Assembly (NCBI GenBank): GCA_005893265.1
Contig: VBOX01000003.1
Coordinates: 1 to 32,757 of the forward strand
Direction: 5' to 3'
Source: Candidatus Eiseniibacteriota bacterium
Lineage (GTDB): Bacteria > Eisenbacteria > RBG-16-71-46 > SZUA-252
Length of the DNA: 32,757 nucleotides
The position numbers and the translations under genes were made by a program. Below the pieces are notes generated by a model, which saw nothing but the letters and a program-made list of their open reading frames with translations, was not told the DNA's origin and made no database searches. Shown here piece after piece: positions 24,209 through 31,303 of this stretch (within the stretch, counting starts at the first letter, position 1; every line of letters begins with the position of its first letter).

Positions 24209-25522
24209 ATGCTGCCCATCGTCGCCATCGTCGGGCGCCCGAACGTCGGGAAGTCCACCCTCTTCAATCGGGTCTTGGGTCATCGGCAAGCCATCGTGGA
24301 CGAGCTTCCGGGTTTGACCCGGGACCGTCACTACGCCGAAGCCTCCTGGAACGGCCGAACGTTTCTGCTCGTGGATACCGGCGGAATCGATCCCCTGAGC
24401 GCGCAGCCCATCCAGCGCCAGATTGTGAGGCAGACGGAATACGCGATCGAAGAGGCCGACCTCACGCTTCTCGTGCTGGACTGGAAGGAGGGCGTCACGC
24501 CGCTGGACCTCGATGTGGCGGACCGGATCCGAAAGCGAGGGCGGCCGGCGCTCCTTGTCGTGAACAAGGTGGACACATCGCGCTCGGAGGCGGAGCTGGC
24601 CGACTACTACGCTCTGGGATTAGGGGACCCCATTCCCGTCTCGGCGCTGCACGGGCGTGAGTCCGGCGACCTGCTCGATCTCATTACCGCGGTCCTGCCG
24701 GGCGTCGAGCCCAAGCCGCTCGATCCGAACACGATCCGGATCGCCGTGGTCGGCCGTCCCAACGTGGGGAAGTCATCCCTCGTGAATCGCCTCACCGGTC
24801 AGGAGCGGATGGTCGTGGACGAGGCGCCGGGGACGACCCGCGACGCGGTCGACACCACCATCCGTAACGGGACGCAGACGTACGTGCTCGTGGACACAGC
24901 CGGAATGCGCCGGGAGGCAAAGGTTCACGATCCGGTCGAGTTCTACGGCATAACCCGCGCTCTTCGTGCTATTTCCAGGGCCGATATCGTGGTCCTCGTG
25001 ATGGACGTTTCTCGAGAGCCCGCCAAGCAGGAGGCGCGTCTGGCCTCGCTGGCGGAAGAGCGTACCAAGGCGATCGTCGTGGTCTTCAACAAGTGGGATC
25101 TCGTCCAGGAGCCGGCCGCCACCAGGGAGGCGATCGAGGCGGAATTTACGAGGATGTACCCGTTCTTGGAGCACGCGCCGCGCCTTTATGCGTCGGCGAA
25201 GACGGGCGCGGGCGTGGGGAAGATTCTTCCTGCCTGCGAGCGGGTCTACCGCGAGTACGCCCGATTGATCCCCACGCCCGAGCTCAACAAGGCGGTACAC
25301 GACATCCTGAACCGAGTCCGGCCACCCGCGACGCCGTCCGGCAAGCACCTCAAGTTCTATTACGCCGCCCAGACCTCCACCAAACCTCCGACCTTCGCTT
25401 TGTATGTGAACAATCCTCGATATCGGATCAAGAATTATGTAAGTTACCTGGAGCGTGGTTTGAGGGAGCGTTTCGGCTTCCAGGGGATTCCGATCGTGCT
25501 CGACTGGAAGCGGAGCCAATAG
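24209..25522 (+). CDS. der: Ribosome biogenesis GTPase Der (EngA)
   Basis: Der is a double-GTPase needed for 50S subunit assembly. Two tandem G domains are visible: first GRPNVGKST, DTGGID, NKVD; second GRPNVGKSS, DTAGMRR, NKWD. A C-terminal KH-like domain begins around residue 350 and ends with RYRIKNYVSYLERGLRE and FGFQGIPIVL, the usual family ending. I chose the ATG at 24209 (MLPIVAIVGRPNVG); the TTG at 24200 overlaps the DUF512 stop and would add 3 residues. Length is 437 residues, normal for Der. A 6-base hairpin begins right at the stop. Confidence 0.97.
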   Translation: MLPIVAIVGRPNVGKSTLFNRVLGHRQAIVDELPGLTRDRHYAEASWNGRTFLLVDTGGIDPLSAQPIQRQIVRQTEYAIEEADLTLLVLDWKEGVTPLDLDVADRIRKRGRPALLVVNKVDTSRSEAELADYYALGLGDPIPVSALHGRESGDLLDLITAVLPGVEPKPLDPNTIRIAVVGRPNVGKSSLVNRLTGQERMVVDEAPGTTRDAVDTTIRNGTQTYVLVDTAGMRREAKVHDPVEFYGITRALRAISRADIVVLVMDVSREPAKQEARLASLAEERTKAIVVVFNKWDLVQEPAATREAIEAEFTRMYPFLEHAPRLYASAKTGAGVGKILPACERVYREYARLIPTPELNKAVHDILNRVRPPATPSGKHLKFYYAAQTSTKPPTFALYVNNPRYRIKNYVSYLERGLRERFGFQGIPIVLDWKRSQ

Positions 25523-25539
25523 GCGGGCCTTCCCCCGCC
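25522..25539 (+). other. Short GC hairpin between der and plsY
   Basis: GGCGGG (25522-25527) pairs with CCCGCC (25534-25539) across a 6-base loop. No T run follows, so it is not a standard terminator. It sits 17 bases before the inferred plsY start and might influence its translation. Confidence 0.4.
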
Positions 25540-25556
25540 GTAGCGCGGAGACGCCG

Positions 25557-26204
25557 ATACCACTCCTCGTCACCTCCATTCTGATCGGATTCCTCCTTGG
25601 CGGTCTCCCGTCCGGGCTCTGGATCGGCCGCGCCCGCGGCATCGATTTGCGAACGACGGGGAGCCGGAATGTCGGAGCGACCAACGCATACCGCGTTCTG
25701 GGCGCCCGCTGGGGAATCCTCGTTTTCGTGCTCGACGCGGCCAAGGGCCTCCTCGCCGCGCTGGCCCCACTCTTGGTAATCCGCGCGACAGGGACGGCAC
25801 CCACGCCCGACGCGCTCCTGGCGGCGAAGCTCGCCGGGGGCGTGGCCGCGATCGTAGGACACGTGTTCTCACCCTGGCTCAACTTCCGGGGCGGACGCGG
25901 CGTCGCGACGAGCCTGGGCGTCTTTCTCGCGATCGCGCCCATCCCTACCGTCATCGCCTTCGGGCTCTGGGTCCTTCTCGTCGCCGTGAGCCGCAGGGTT
26001 TCGGTCGGATCGATCGGTGCGGCGCTCGCGTACCCCTTTCTCGTTCTCCTTCTCTTCCGAGAAGACGCGCACCGCCTGCTCCTCACCGTCATCGCCGCGG
26101 TCGTGGCCGTCCTCGTGATCGTGCGCCACAAGTCGAATATCGAGCGGTTGCTCTCGGGGACCGAGCCCCCGATCCTCGGGCGCAGACCGCGGGGTGTCTC
26201 GTGA
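25557..26204 (+). CDS. plsY: Glycerol-3-phosphate acyltransferase PlsY, apparent ATA start
   Basis: PlsY is an integral membrane enzyme that transfers an acyl group from acyl-phosphate to glycerol-3-phosphate, the first step of phospholipid synthesis; PlsC then makes phosphatidic acid. Family motifs are present: GLPSGLWIGR, GSRNVGATNAY (consensus GSGNxGATN, with R for G), GHVFSPWLNFRGGRGVATS and HKSNIERLLSGTE. Several hydrophobic helices are evident. The in-frame TTG at 25647 would delete the first helix and part of the GSRNVGATN region's context. Homologous sequence extends up to about 25560, yet no ATG, GTG or TTG occurs in frame between the upstream stop (25461-25463) and 25647. ATA at 25557 is the best position: GGAG at 25547-25550 lies 6 bases before it and it gives 215 residues, a normal length. 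A base-call error for ATG is possible. The stop overlaps gpsA (GTGA). Confidence 0.9.
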   Translation: MPLLVTSILIGFLLGGLPSGLWIGRARGIDLRTTGSRNVGATNAYRVLGARWGILVFVLDAAKGLLAALAPLLVIRATGTAPTPDALLAAKLAGGVAAIVGHVFSPWLNFRGGRGVATSLGVFLAIAPIPTVIAFGLWVLLVAVSRRVSVGSIGAALAYPFLVLLLFREDAHRLLLTVIAAVVAVLVIVRHKSNIERLLSGTEPPILGRRPRGVS

Positions 26205-27229
26205 GGGTTGGAACCGTCGGGGGTGGAGGCTGGGGAACGACGCTCGCGATCCTCCTCGATTCCAAGGGGCACGACGTGCGTCTTTGGGTTTACGAAGAGG
26301 ACGAGGCGGAACGGATGCGCCTCACCCGCGAGAATGCGACGTTTCTCCCGGGCGTCCGGATCCCGGACGGCGTGGGGATCACCACCTCAACACGGGAAGC
26401 GGTGGATGGGGCCGACATCGTCGTGCTCGTGACACCGTCGCGCGTGGTGCGCGAGGTCGCGGGGGGTCTCGCCGCGGAGGCAGGTCCCGGGATCGCGAAC
26501 GCACAGGCCATCGTGGTCGGCAGCAAGGGGCTCGAGCCCGAGACGCTCCTTCGCATGAGCGAGGTGCTCGTCCAGGTGCTGCCGCAGAATCTCCACCGGA
26601 AGATCGTGGTCCTCGCGGGTCCGAGCCATGCCGAGGAGGTATCGCGCCAGGTGCCCACGGCGGTGGTCGCGGCATCCAACGACGCCGGCGCGGCGACCCT
26701 TGTACAGGATGCGTTCTCCACGGAGCGGTTCCGCGTCTACACGAACGACGACGTTGTGGGCGTTGAGATCGGCGCCGCCCTCAAGAACGTCGTCGCGATC
26801 GCGGCCGGGATTTGTGACGGCTTGGGGTTCGGCGATTCCACGAAGGGAGCGCTCCTGACGCGAGGCCTGGTCGAGATCGCGAGGCTCGGAGAGGCGCTCG
26901 GGGCACGGCCGGACACCTTTTCGGGGCTCGCCGGCATGGGAGATCTGATCGCGACCGCGATGAGCCGGCACAGCCGGAACAGACGCCTGGGGGAGGCGAT
27001 CGGAAAGGGAATGAAGGTCGAGGAGGCGCTCGCCGCGACGAAGATGGTCGTGGAGGGTGTGGGAACGGCTCACGTCGCGGTCGATCTTGCCAGACGGCAC
27101 GGCGTGGAGCTTCCCATCGCGGAGCAGGTGCGGGGGATTCTGTACGACGGAAAGAGCGCCAAGGCGGCGATTCGGGAACTGCTGACTCGGGATCTCAAAT
27201 CAGAACCACGATCACTGACGAGGAGGTGA
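26201..27229 (+). CDS. gpsA: NAD(P)-dependent glycerol-3-phosphate dehydrogenase
   Basis: GpsA reduces dihydroxyacetone phosphate to sn-glycerol-3-phosphate, the acceptor used by PlsY just upstream. Its 342 residues include the dinucleotide-binding start GTVGGGGWGTTLA, GSKGLEPET, AGPSHAEEV, the catalytic-lysine region EIGAALKNVVAIAAG, GDSTKGALLTRG and GMGDLIATAMSRHSRNRRLG. The GTG start overlaps the plsY stop by 4 bases, so the two genes should be translationally coupled. Length and all motifs are normal. Confidence 0.96.
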   Translation: MRVGTVGGGGWGTTLAILLDSKGHDVRLWVYEEDEAERMRLTRENATFLPGVRIPDGVGITTSTREAVDGADIVVLVTPSRVVREVAGGLAAEAGPGIANAQAIVVGSKGLEPETLLRMSEVLVQVLPQNLHRKIVVLAGPSHAEEVSRQVPTAVVAASNDAGAATLVQDAFSTERFRVYTNDDVVGVEIGAALKNVVAIAAGICDGLGFGDSTKGALLTRGLVEIARLGEALGARPDTFSGLAGMGDLIATAMSRHSRNRRLGEAIGKGMKVEEALAATKMVVEGVGTAHVAVDLARRHGVELPIAEQVRGILYDGKSAKAAIRELLTRDLKSEPRSLTRR

Positions 27230-27233
27230 CGTC

Positions 27234-27620
27234 GTGAAATCGATTCCGACCGGACGGCTCTACTACTCCATCAGCGAGGTCAGCGACATGGTCGGCGTGA
27301 AGCCGCATGTCCTCCGGTACTGGGAGACGCAATTCAAGATGCTGCGACCCAAGAAGGGGCGTGGGGGCGCGCGCATGTACCGGAAGCGGGAGGTGGAAAC
27401 CCTTTTCCAGGTGAAGCAGCTGCTCTACGACCAGCGCTTCACGATCGCCGGCGCACGAAGGAAGCTCCTGGATGACCGCGGCAGCCGTGAACAGATCGAG
27501 CTCACCTTTACACGAACGGATCGCGAGGAGATGCTCCGTGCCTTGAGACGCGACCTGGAGGGACTTCTCGCCATCTTGCATCGGGGCGTGAACGGAGCCC
27601 GCGCCCGCGCGCGAAAATGA
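27234..27620 (+). CDS. MerR family transcriptional regulator
   Basis: The 128-residue protein has a MerR-type winged-helix DNA-binding domain at about residues 10-78: YYSISEVSDMVGVKPHVLRYWE, then RMYRKREVETLFQVKQLLYD and FTIAGARRKL. The rest is a short basic helix, too short for a ligand or metal domain, and no cysteine cluster for metal sensing is seen. Such short MerR-like proteins are common near core operons in Gram-negative lineages, and their targets are mostly unknown. The GTG start follows a strong AGGAGG at spacing of about 8 bases, and gpsA ends 4 bases upstream, so the gene belongs to the der operon. Confidence 0.88.
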   Translation: MKSIPTGRLYYSISEVSDMVGVKPHVLRYWETQFKMLRPKKGRGGARMYRKREVETLFQVKQLLYDQRFTIAGARRKLLDDRGSREQIELTFTRTDREEMLRALRRDLEGLLAILHRGVNGARARARK

Positions 27621-27665
27621 GGCGCCGAGGCGTTTCTCAGGGTCGGCACGGCGTTCCGAATCGCC

Positions 27666-27695
27666 TTGTCCGAGGAGCGGGAGTTCGTGTAGGAT
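27666..27695 (+). promoter_or_regulatory. Predicted sigma-70 promoter of tRNA-Pro(GGG)
   Basis: TTGTCC (27666-27671), an 18-base spacer and TAGGAT (27690-27695) precede the tRNA by about 33 bases. This is the only clear signal in the 108-base gap after the MerR gene. Confidence 0.5.
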
Positions 27696-27728
27696 CGCGT
27701 CGTCTCGAACTCCATCAACCCTTGAGGT

Positions 27729-27805
27729 CGGGGCGTAGCGCAGCCCGGTAGCGCACCTCCTTGGGGTGGAGGTGGTCGCAGGTTCAAATCCTGTCGCCCC
27801 GACCA
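27729..27805 (+). tRNA. tRNA-Pro (anticodon GGG)
   Basis: A cloverleaf is complete: acceptor CGGGGCG/CGCCCCG, D stem GCGC/GCGC, anticodon stem CCTCC/GGAGG with loop TTGGGGT, and T arm GCAGG-TTCAAAT-CCTGT. The anticodon GGG at 27763-27765 reads CCC (and CCU by wobble). The CCA end is encoded at 27803-27805. Confidence 0.97.
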
Positions 27806-27826
27806 TTGAATGGATCCGTTGGTTCC

Positions 27827-27860
27827 CGCCCCGCGGCCCGAAACCCGGGGCGTTCTCGTT
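27827..27860 (+). terminator. Terminator-like hairpin after tRNA-Pro(GGG)
   Basis: CGCCCCG (27827-27833) pairs with CGGGGCG (27846-27852) over a 12-base loop and is followed by TTCTCGTT. The T run is interrupted, so termination may be partial and the acyltransferase gene downstream could still be read through. Confidence 0.4.
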
Positions 27861-27883
27861 GGACCCCGATCCGAGGGCGATCC

Positions 27884-28732
27884 GTGACCGACCTGGGCTA
27901 TAGCGTGGCTTCCTTCCTGGTCCGCCGGCTGCCGCGGGGAACCATCGACCCGCTCTTACACCTGGCCTCCGATCTCTACGTGCTGACCCATCCCCGCCGC
28001 GCACGCGCCGTGAGCCGCAATCTCGCTTGGATTTGGGACGAAGCGGGACGGCCCGGCCCGCCGCCCCGCGCCCGTCAAACGTATCGGGCATTCGCCGGGG
28101 CGGTTCGCGATTTCCTGGCCCACGAGCCGGAGCAGGGTGCGTCGCGTGTCCGCCTATCCGAGCGGGCCCGCGCCGCGCTGCGCACGGCGCGCCTCTCCGG
28201 AAGCGGAATCGTGCTCGTGAGCGGCCATTTCGGTCCGTGGGAGCGCGCGCTTCAATGGCTCGCGGCCGAATTGGGGGGCGTCGAAGCATTGGCCGCGTCA
28301 CACCGGCTGGCTGCGGTGGACCGGTTTTTCGTGGAGCAAAGAGCCCGCGGCGGCGTGCGCACGCTTTGCTCGAGTCGACCGGTCAAGGCCGCGCTTGAAA
28401 GGCTCAACGCCGGCGCCTGGATTGCCGCCCTGGTCGACCGCCCGCGGCGAAGCCCTGGAAGCCAGGGTATCGTGCCGATCGATCCGGGCCCGCTCCTCCT
28501 GGCGCGCCGGGCCCGCGCGCTCGTGGTTCCCGGGGTCTCGATGATCGCGGGGGACGGGGCGATCGAGATCGAGTTCGACAGACCGTTCTCCCTCGACCCG
28601 ACCGCGGAGGGGCTCGACATTTCCCAGGGGATCGCGAGACTTCAGGAGTTTTTCGATGCGCACGTCCGTGCCCATCCGACGCAGTGGTTTCAATGGCGCT
28701 GCGCGCGGAGCCTGGGCGCGCCTGGCTTGTGA
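27884..28732 (+). CDS. LpxL/HtrB-like lysophospholipid acyltransferase
   Basis: This belongs to the lipid A acyltransferase superfamily: the HX4E catalytic motif is H115-E120 in GHFGPWE, within IVLVSGHFGPWERAL. The 282-residue length is a little short of typical LpxL (about 300). Family enzymes add secondary acyl chains to lipid A at the inner membrane, and some members act on other glycolipids. The start GTG 27884 is preferred because GAGGG lies 6 bases upstream and MTDLGYSVASFLVRRLP makes a natural N terminus; the frame further upstream runs through the tRNA. The end overlaps the glycosyltransferase by 4 bases (GTGA), suggesting a shared glycolipid pathway. True acceptor lipid is unknown. 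Confidence 0.83.
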   Translation: MTDLGYSVASFLVRRLPRGTIDPLLHLASDLYVLTHPRRARAVSRNLAWIWDEAGRPGPPPRARQTYRAFAGAVRDFLAHEPEQGASRVRLSERARAALRTARLSGSGIVLVSGHFGPWERALQWLAAELGGVEALAASHRLAAVDRFFVEQRARGGVRTLCSSRPVKAALERLNAGAWIAALVDRPRRSPGSQGIVPIDPGPLLLARRARALVVPGVSMIAGDGAIEIEFDRPFSLDPTAEGLDISQGIARLQEFFDAHVRAHPTQWFQWRCARSLGAPGL

Positions 28733-29391
28733 AGGCGATGGCCGTGATCCCAGCCCGAGACGCGGAGGCAACGATCGCCGACGTCGTGCGGGGATTGAAG
28801 CGCGCGGTTCCGGATCTGACGGTTCTCGTCGTGGACGACGGCTCCACCGACGCCACGTCCGCGCGAGCGCGCGAAGCGGGCGCCGACGTGATACGCCGCG
28901 AGGTGAACGGCGGAAAAGGCGCCGCCCTCCAGACCGGATTCGACGAGGCTTTGCGCCGGAGGGCTGACGCGGTCCTCACGCTGGACGCGGACGGGCAGCA
29001 CGATCCTTCGTACGCCACAAAACTCCTGCAAGGCCTCGACCGGTCCCACGTCGTAATCGGATCGCGGGACGCGGACCGGACGGGGATGCCCTGGCTCCGC
29101 CGCGCAACCAACACCGTCACCACCTGGTTCGTATCACGCCTCGCGGGGAAGAGGATCCAGGACAGCCAATCCGGATACCGGGCGATCCGCGCCGAGGTGC
29201 TCGCCTCCGTGCGACCCCTGAGCCGGCGCTTCGACTACGAATCGGAGTTTCTGATCGGAGCGGGCCGCCAGGGATTCGACATCGCGGCAACGCCGGTTCC
29301 CACGCTCTACAACGCTCCGGGGAGTCACATCGATCCGTTCCGGGACACCATTCGATTCGTCCGGCTCGTCCTGAGGCACTGGATCCGATGA
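28729..29391 (+). CDS. Family 2 glycosyltransferase (dolichyl/polyprenyl-phosphate sugar synthase-like)
   Basis: The 220-residue protein has the GT-A fold of GT2 enzymes: MAVIPARDAEATI at the start, VVDDGSTDAT, the DXD motif D86-A87-D88 in TLDADGQHDP, and DSQSGYRAI near the end. No C-terminal membrane helices follow. Members of this subgroup transfer a sugar from a nucleotide donor to a polyprenyl phosphate or glycolipid. The GTG start overlaps the LpxL-like gene stop (GTGA), and the stop overlaps surE (ATGA). Coupling with the acyltransferase suggests envelope lipid or glycan synthesis; donor and acceptor are unknown. Confidence 0.87.
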   Translation: MKAMAVIPARDAEATIADVVRGLKRAVPDLTVLVVDDGSTDATSARAREAGADVIRREVNGGKGAALQTGFDEALRRRADAVLTLDADGQHDPSYATKLLQGLDRSHVVIGSRDADRTGMPWLRRATNTVTTWFVSRLAGKRIQDSQSGYRAIRAEVLASVRPLSRRFDYESEFLIGAGRQGFDIAATPVPTLYNAPGSHIDPFRDTIRFVRLVLRHWIR

Positions 29392-30149
29392 TGGAGATCC
29401 TGGTCACCAACGACGACGGCATCCATGCCGACGGCCTTCGCGCGCTGGCCCGATCGCTCAAGCCGCTCGGAAACGTCACCGTGATCGCACCCGACCGAGA
29501 ACAGAGCGCGGCGAGCCACGCATTGACTCTCCACCGGCCCCTGCGAATCAAGAAGGTGGAGGAAGGCGTCCTGAGCGTCGACGGAACCCCGACCGATTGC
29601 GTGCTCCTCGGAGTCCACGCGTTTCTGAAGCAGAAGCCGAATCTCGTGGTTTCCGGGATCAACCACGGGCCGAACATGGGCAACGACACGACCTATTCCG
29701 GAACGGTCGCGGCGGCGATCGAGGGAACGTTCCTGGGCATACCCTCGGTCGCGATCTCCCTCGCGACGTGGGACAGCGCCGATTTTGGGGCCGCGGGAAC
29801 GGTGGCGCACGAGATCGTGAAGTCGTTCCTCGATCACGGCATCGACGCGGGCATGTGCGTCAGCGTGAACATTCCTCCGATTCCGCGGGCCGAGATGAAG
29901 GGGATCCGGGTCACCAGGCTGGGAAAGCGGATCTACCACGACGTGATCGTCGAGAAGACCGACCCGCGTGGAAAGCTATACTATTGGATCGGCGGCGAAG
30001 ACCCGACCTGGGAGCAGGACGAGCTGAGCGATTTCAACGCGGTGAGCGAGGGCTTTGTGTCGGTCACGCCGCTCATGCTCGAGTTGACGGACTACAAGGC
30101 CATCGTCGAGATGGAATCGTGGGGGCTGAAGCTTGCCGGGGCAATCTGA
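29388..30149 (+). CDS. surE: 5'/3'-nucleotidase SurE
   Basis: SurE dephosphorylates nucleoside monophosphates and is linked to stationary-phase survival. The 253 residues include TNDDG (D9, D10) for metal binding, APDREQSAASHALTL, and VSGINHGPNMGNDTTYSGTV, all hallmark segments. The start ATG 29388 overlaps the glycosyltransferase stop; ATG 29391 is an alternative one codon later. The end overlaps the TTG of pcm by 17 bases, the same surE-pcm order as in E. coli. Confidence 0.96.
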   Translation: MMEILVTNDDGIHADGLRALARSLKPLGNVTVIAPDREQSAASHALTLHRPLRIKKVEEGVLSVDGTPTDCVLLGVHAFLKQKPNLVVSGINHGPNMGNDTTYSGTVAAAIEGTFLGIPSVAISLATWDSADFGAAGTVAHEIVKSFLDHGIDAGMCVSVNIPPIPRAEMKGIRVTRLGKRIYHDVIVEKTDPRGKLYYWIGGEDPTWEQDELSDFNAVSEGFVSVTPLMLELTDYKAIVEMESWGLKLAGAI

Positions 30150-30798
30150 TTACGCGGTCGCGCGCCGGCGCATGGTCGAAGAGCAGCTCCGAACGCGGGG
30201 AATCCACGACCCGCGGGTGCTCCGGATCATGGCCGCCGTGCCGCGTCATCTCTTCGTCGACCCCACGTTCGCCAACCGGGCCTACAGCGATCACGCGCTC
30301 CCGATCGGGCAGGAGCAGACGATCTCGCAGCCGTTCATGGTCGCTCTCATGACGCAGGCGCTCGGCCTCGAGGGAGACGAGAAGGTGCTCGAGATCGGCA
30401 CCGGCTCGGGCTATCAGACCGCGATCCTGACGGAGCTGGCGGATCGCGTCTTCACCATCGAACGGATCCCAGAGATCGGGATCCCGGCCCAGGAGAGGCT
30501 CACGGCCATGGGGTACACCAACGTGGTCTTCCGCATCGGGGATGGCTCGTTGGGGTGGCGGGAAATGGCTCCCTTCGATCGGGTCATCGTGACCGCGGGC
30601 GCGCCAAGGGTTCCGAGCTTTCTCGAGGAACAGTTGCGGATCGGGGGATGCTGCATCGTCCCCGTGGGTGACGCCTCGAACCAGAGCCTCGTCCGGGTGA
30701 CCCGCTCCGAGGAAGGGCTCAAGGAACAGGTGCTCTGCTCCTGCACCTTCGTCCCGCTGATCGGACGCGAGGGCTGGTCCTCGGGGGAGCCGGGTTGA
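30133..30798 (+). CDS. pcm: Protein-L-isoaspartate O-methyltransferase
   Basis: Pcm repairs isoaspartyl damage in aged proteins using SAM. The 221-residue protein has RRRMVEEQLRTRGI, PRHLFVDP, the QTISQPFMVALMTQAL segment, SAM motif I EIGTGSGYQTAIL and VTAGAP. The TTG start inside surE has GGGGG about 9 bases upstream and gives the family-typical N terminus; an ATG at 30172 (MVEEQLR) would be shorter. It is translationally coupled to surE. The TGA stop (30796-30798) lies in the -35 box of the next tRNA promoter. Confidence 0.96.
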   Translation: MPGQSDYAVARRRMVEEQLRTRGIHDPRVLRIMAAVPRHLFVDPTFANRAYSDHALPIGQEQTISQPFMVALMTQALGLEGDEKVLEIGTGSGYQTAILTELADRVFTIERIPEIGIPAQERLTAMGYTNVVFRIGDGSLGWREMAPFDRVIVTAGAPRVPSFLEEQLRIGGCCIVPVGDASNQSLVRVTRSEEGLKEQVLCSCTFVPLIGREGWSSGEPG

Positions 30799-30824
30799 CC
30801 CGCCGAAGGTCACGTTGGTAGACT
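30795..30824 (+). promoter_or_regulatory. Predicted sigma-70 promoter of tRNA-Pro(CGG), overlapping the pcm stop
   Basis: TTGACC (30795-30800), an 18-base spacer and TAGACT (30819-30824) precede the tRNA at 30875. The -35 box contains the pcm stop codon. Confidence 0.55.
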
Positions 30825-30874
30825 CGCTGCCGAGGGAAATCCCGACCCTCGATCTGCGTGTACGCGGTCTTTGT

Positions 30875-30948
30875 CGGGGCGTGGCTCAGCCTGGTAGAGC
30901 ACCTGGTTCGGGACCAGGGGGTCGGAGGTTCAAATCCTCTCGCCCCGA
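30875..30948 (+). tRNA. tRNA-Pro (anticodon CGG), no encoded CCA
   Basis: Complete cloverleaf: acceptor CGGGGCG/CGCCCCG, D stem GCTC/GAGC, anticodon stem CCTGG/CCAGG with loop TTCGGGA, T arm GGAGG-TTCAAAT-CCTCT, discriminator A. The anticodon CGG (30909-30911) reads CCG. After the discriminator the DNA continues TATCCA, so CCA is not encoded at the right place, unlike the other two tRNAs here. Confidence 0.96.
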
Positions 30949-31008
30949 TATCCATGTGACCGCTCACCTGATTCCGGGTCCAATGGGGCTCGACTCGACC
31001 CTTTCCCC

Positions 31009-31296
31009 GTGAAGCAATCGAGCCGCGAGCGCTTGGTCGCTGACGTGCATGGGCGCGTTCAAGGCGTTGGATTTCGTGTCTACGTCCATGACGTGGCGCA
31101 GGCTCTCGGAATTTCGGGCTCGGTGAAGAATTGCCGGGACGGTAGCGTCCGGGTGGAGGCCGAGGGTCCGAGGGATCTTCTGGACCGCCTCTTGCTAGCG
31201 TTGCGGGCGGGACCCCCGGCCGCGCGGGTAGAACGCGTTACGGAGGCCTGGAGTGAGGCGCGGGGTGTAGAACGGTTTACAATTTTGCCGATGTGA
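31009..31296 (+). CDS. acyP: Acylphosphatase
   Basis: The 95-residue protein matches the small acylphosphatase fold: HGRVQGVGFRVYV with catalytic R23, GSVKNCRDGSVRVEAEG with N41, and the usual final strand. It hydrolyses acyl phosphates; whether it touches the acyl-phosphate used by PlsY is only speculation. The GTG start lacks a clear SD. No promoter is evident in the 60 bases after the tRNA. TACAAT at 31278-31283 near its end may be a -10 box for the sigma gene, but has no good -35. Confidence 0.93.
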   Translation: MKQSSRERLVADVHGRVQGVGFRVYVHDVAQALGISGSVKNCRDGSVRVEAEGPRDLLDRLLLALRAGPPAARVERVTEAWSEARGVERFTILPM

Positions 31297-31303
31297 GAGG
31301 GAC

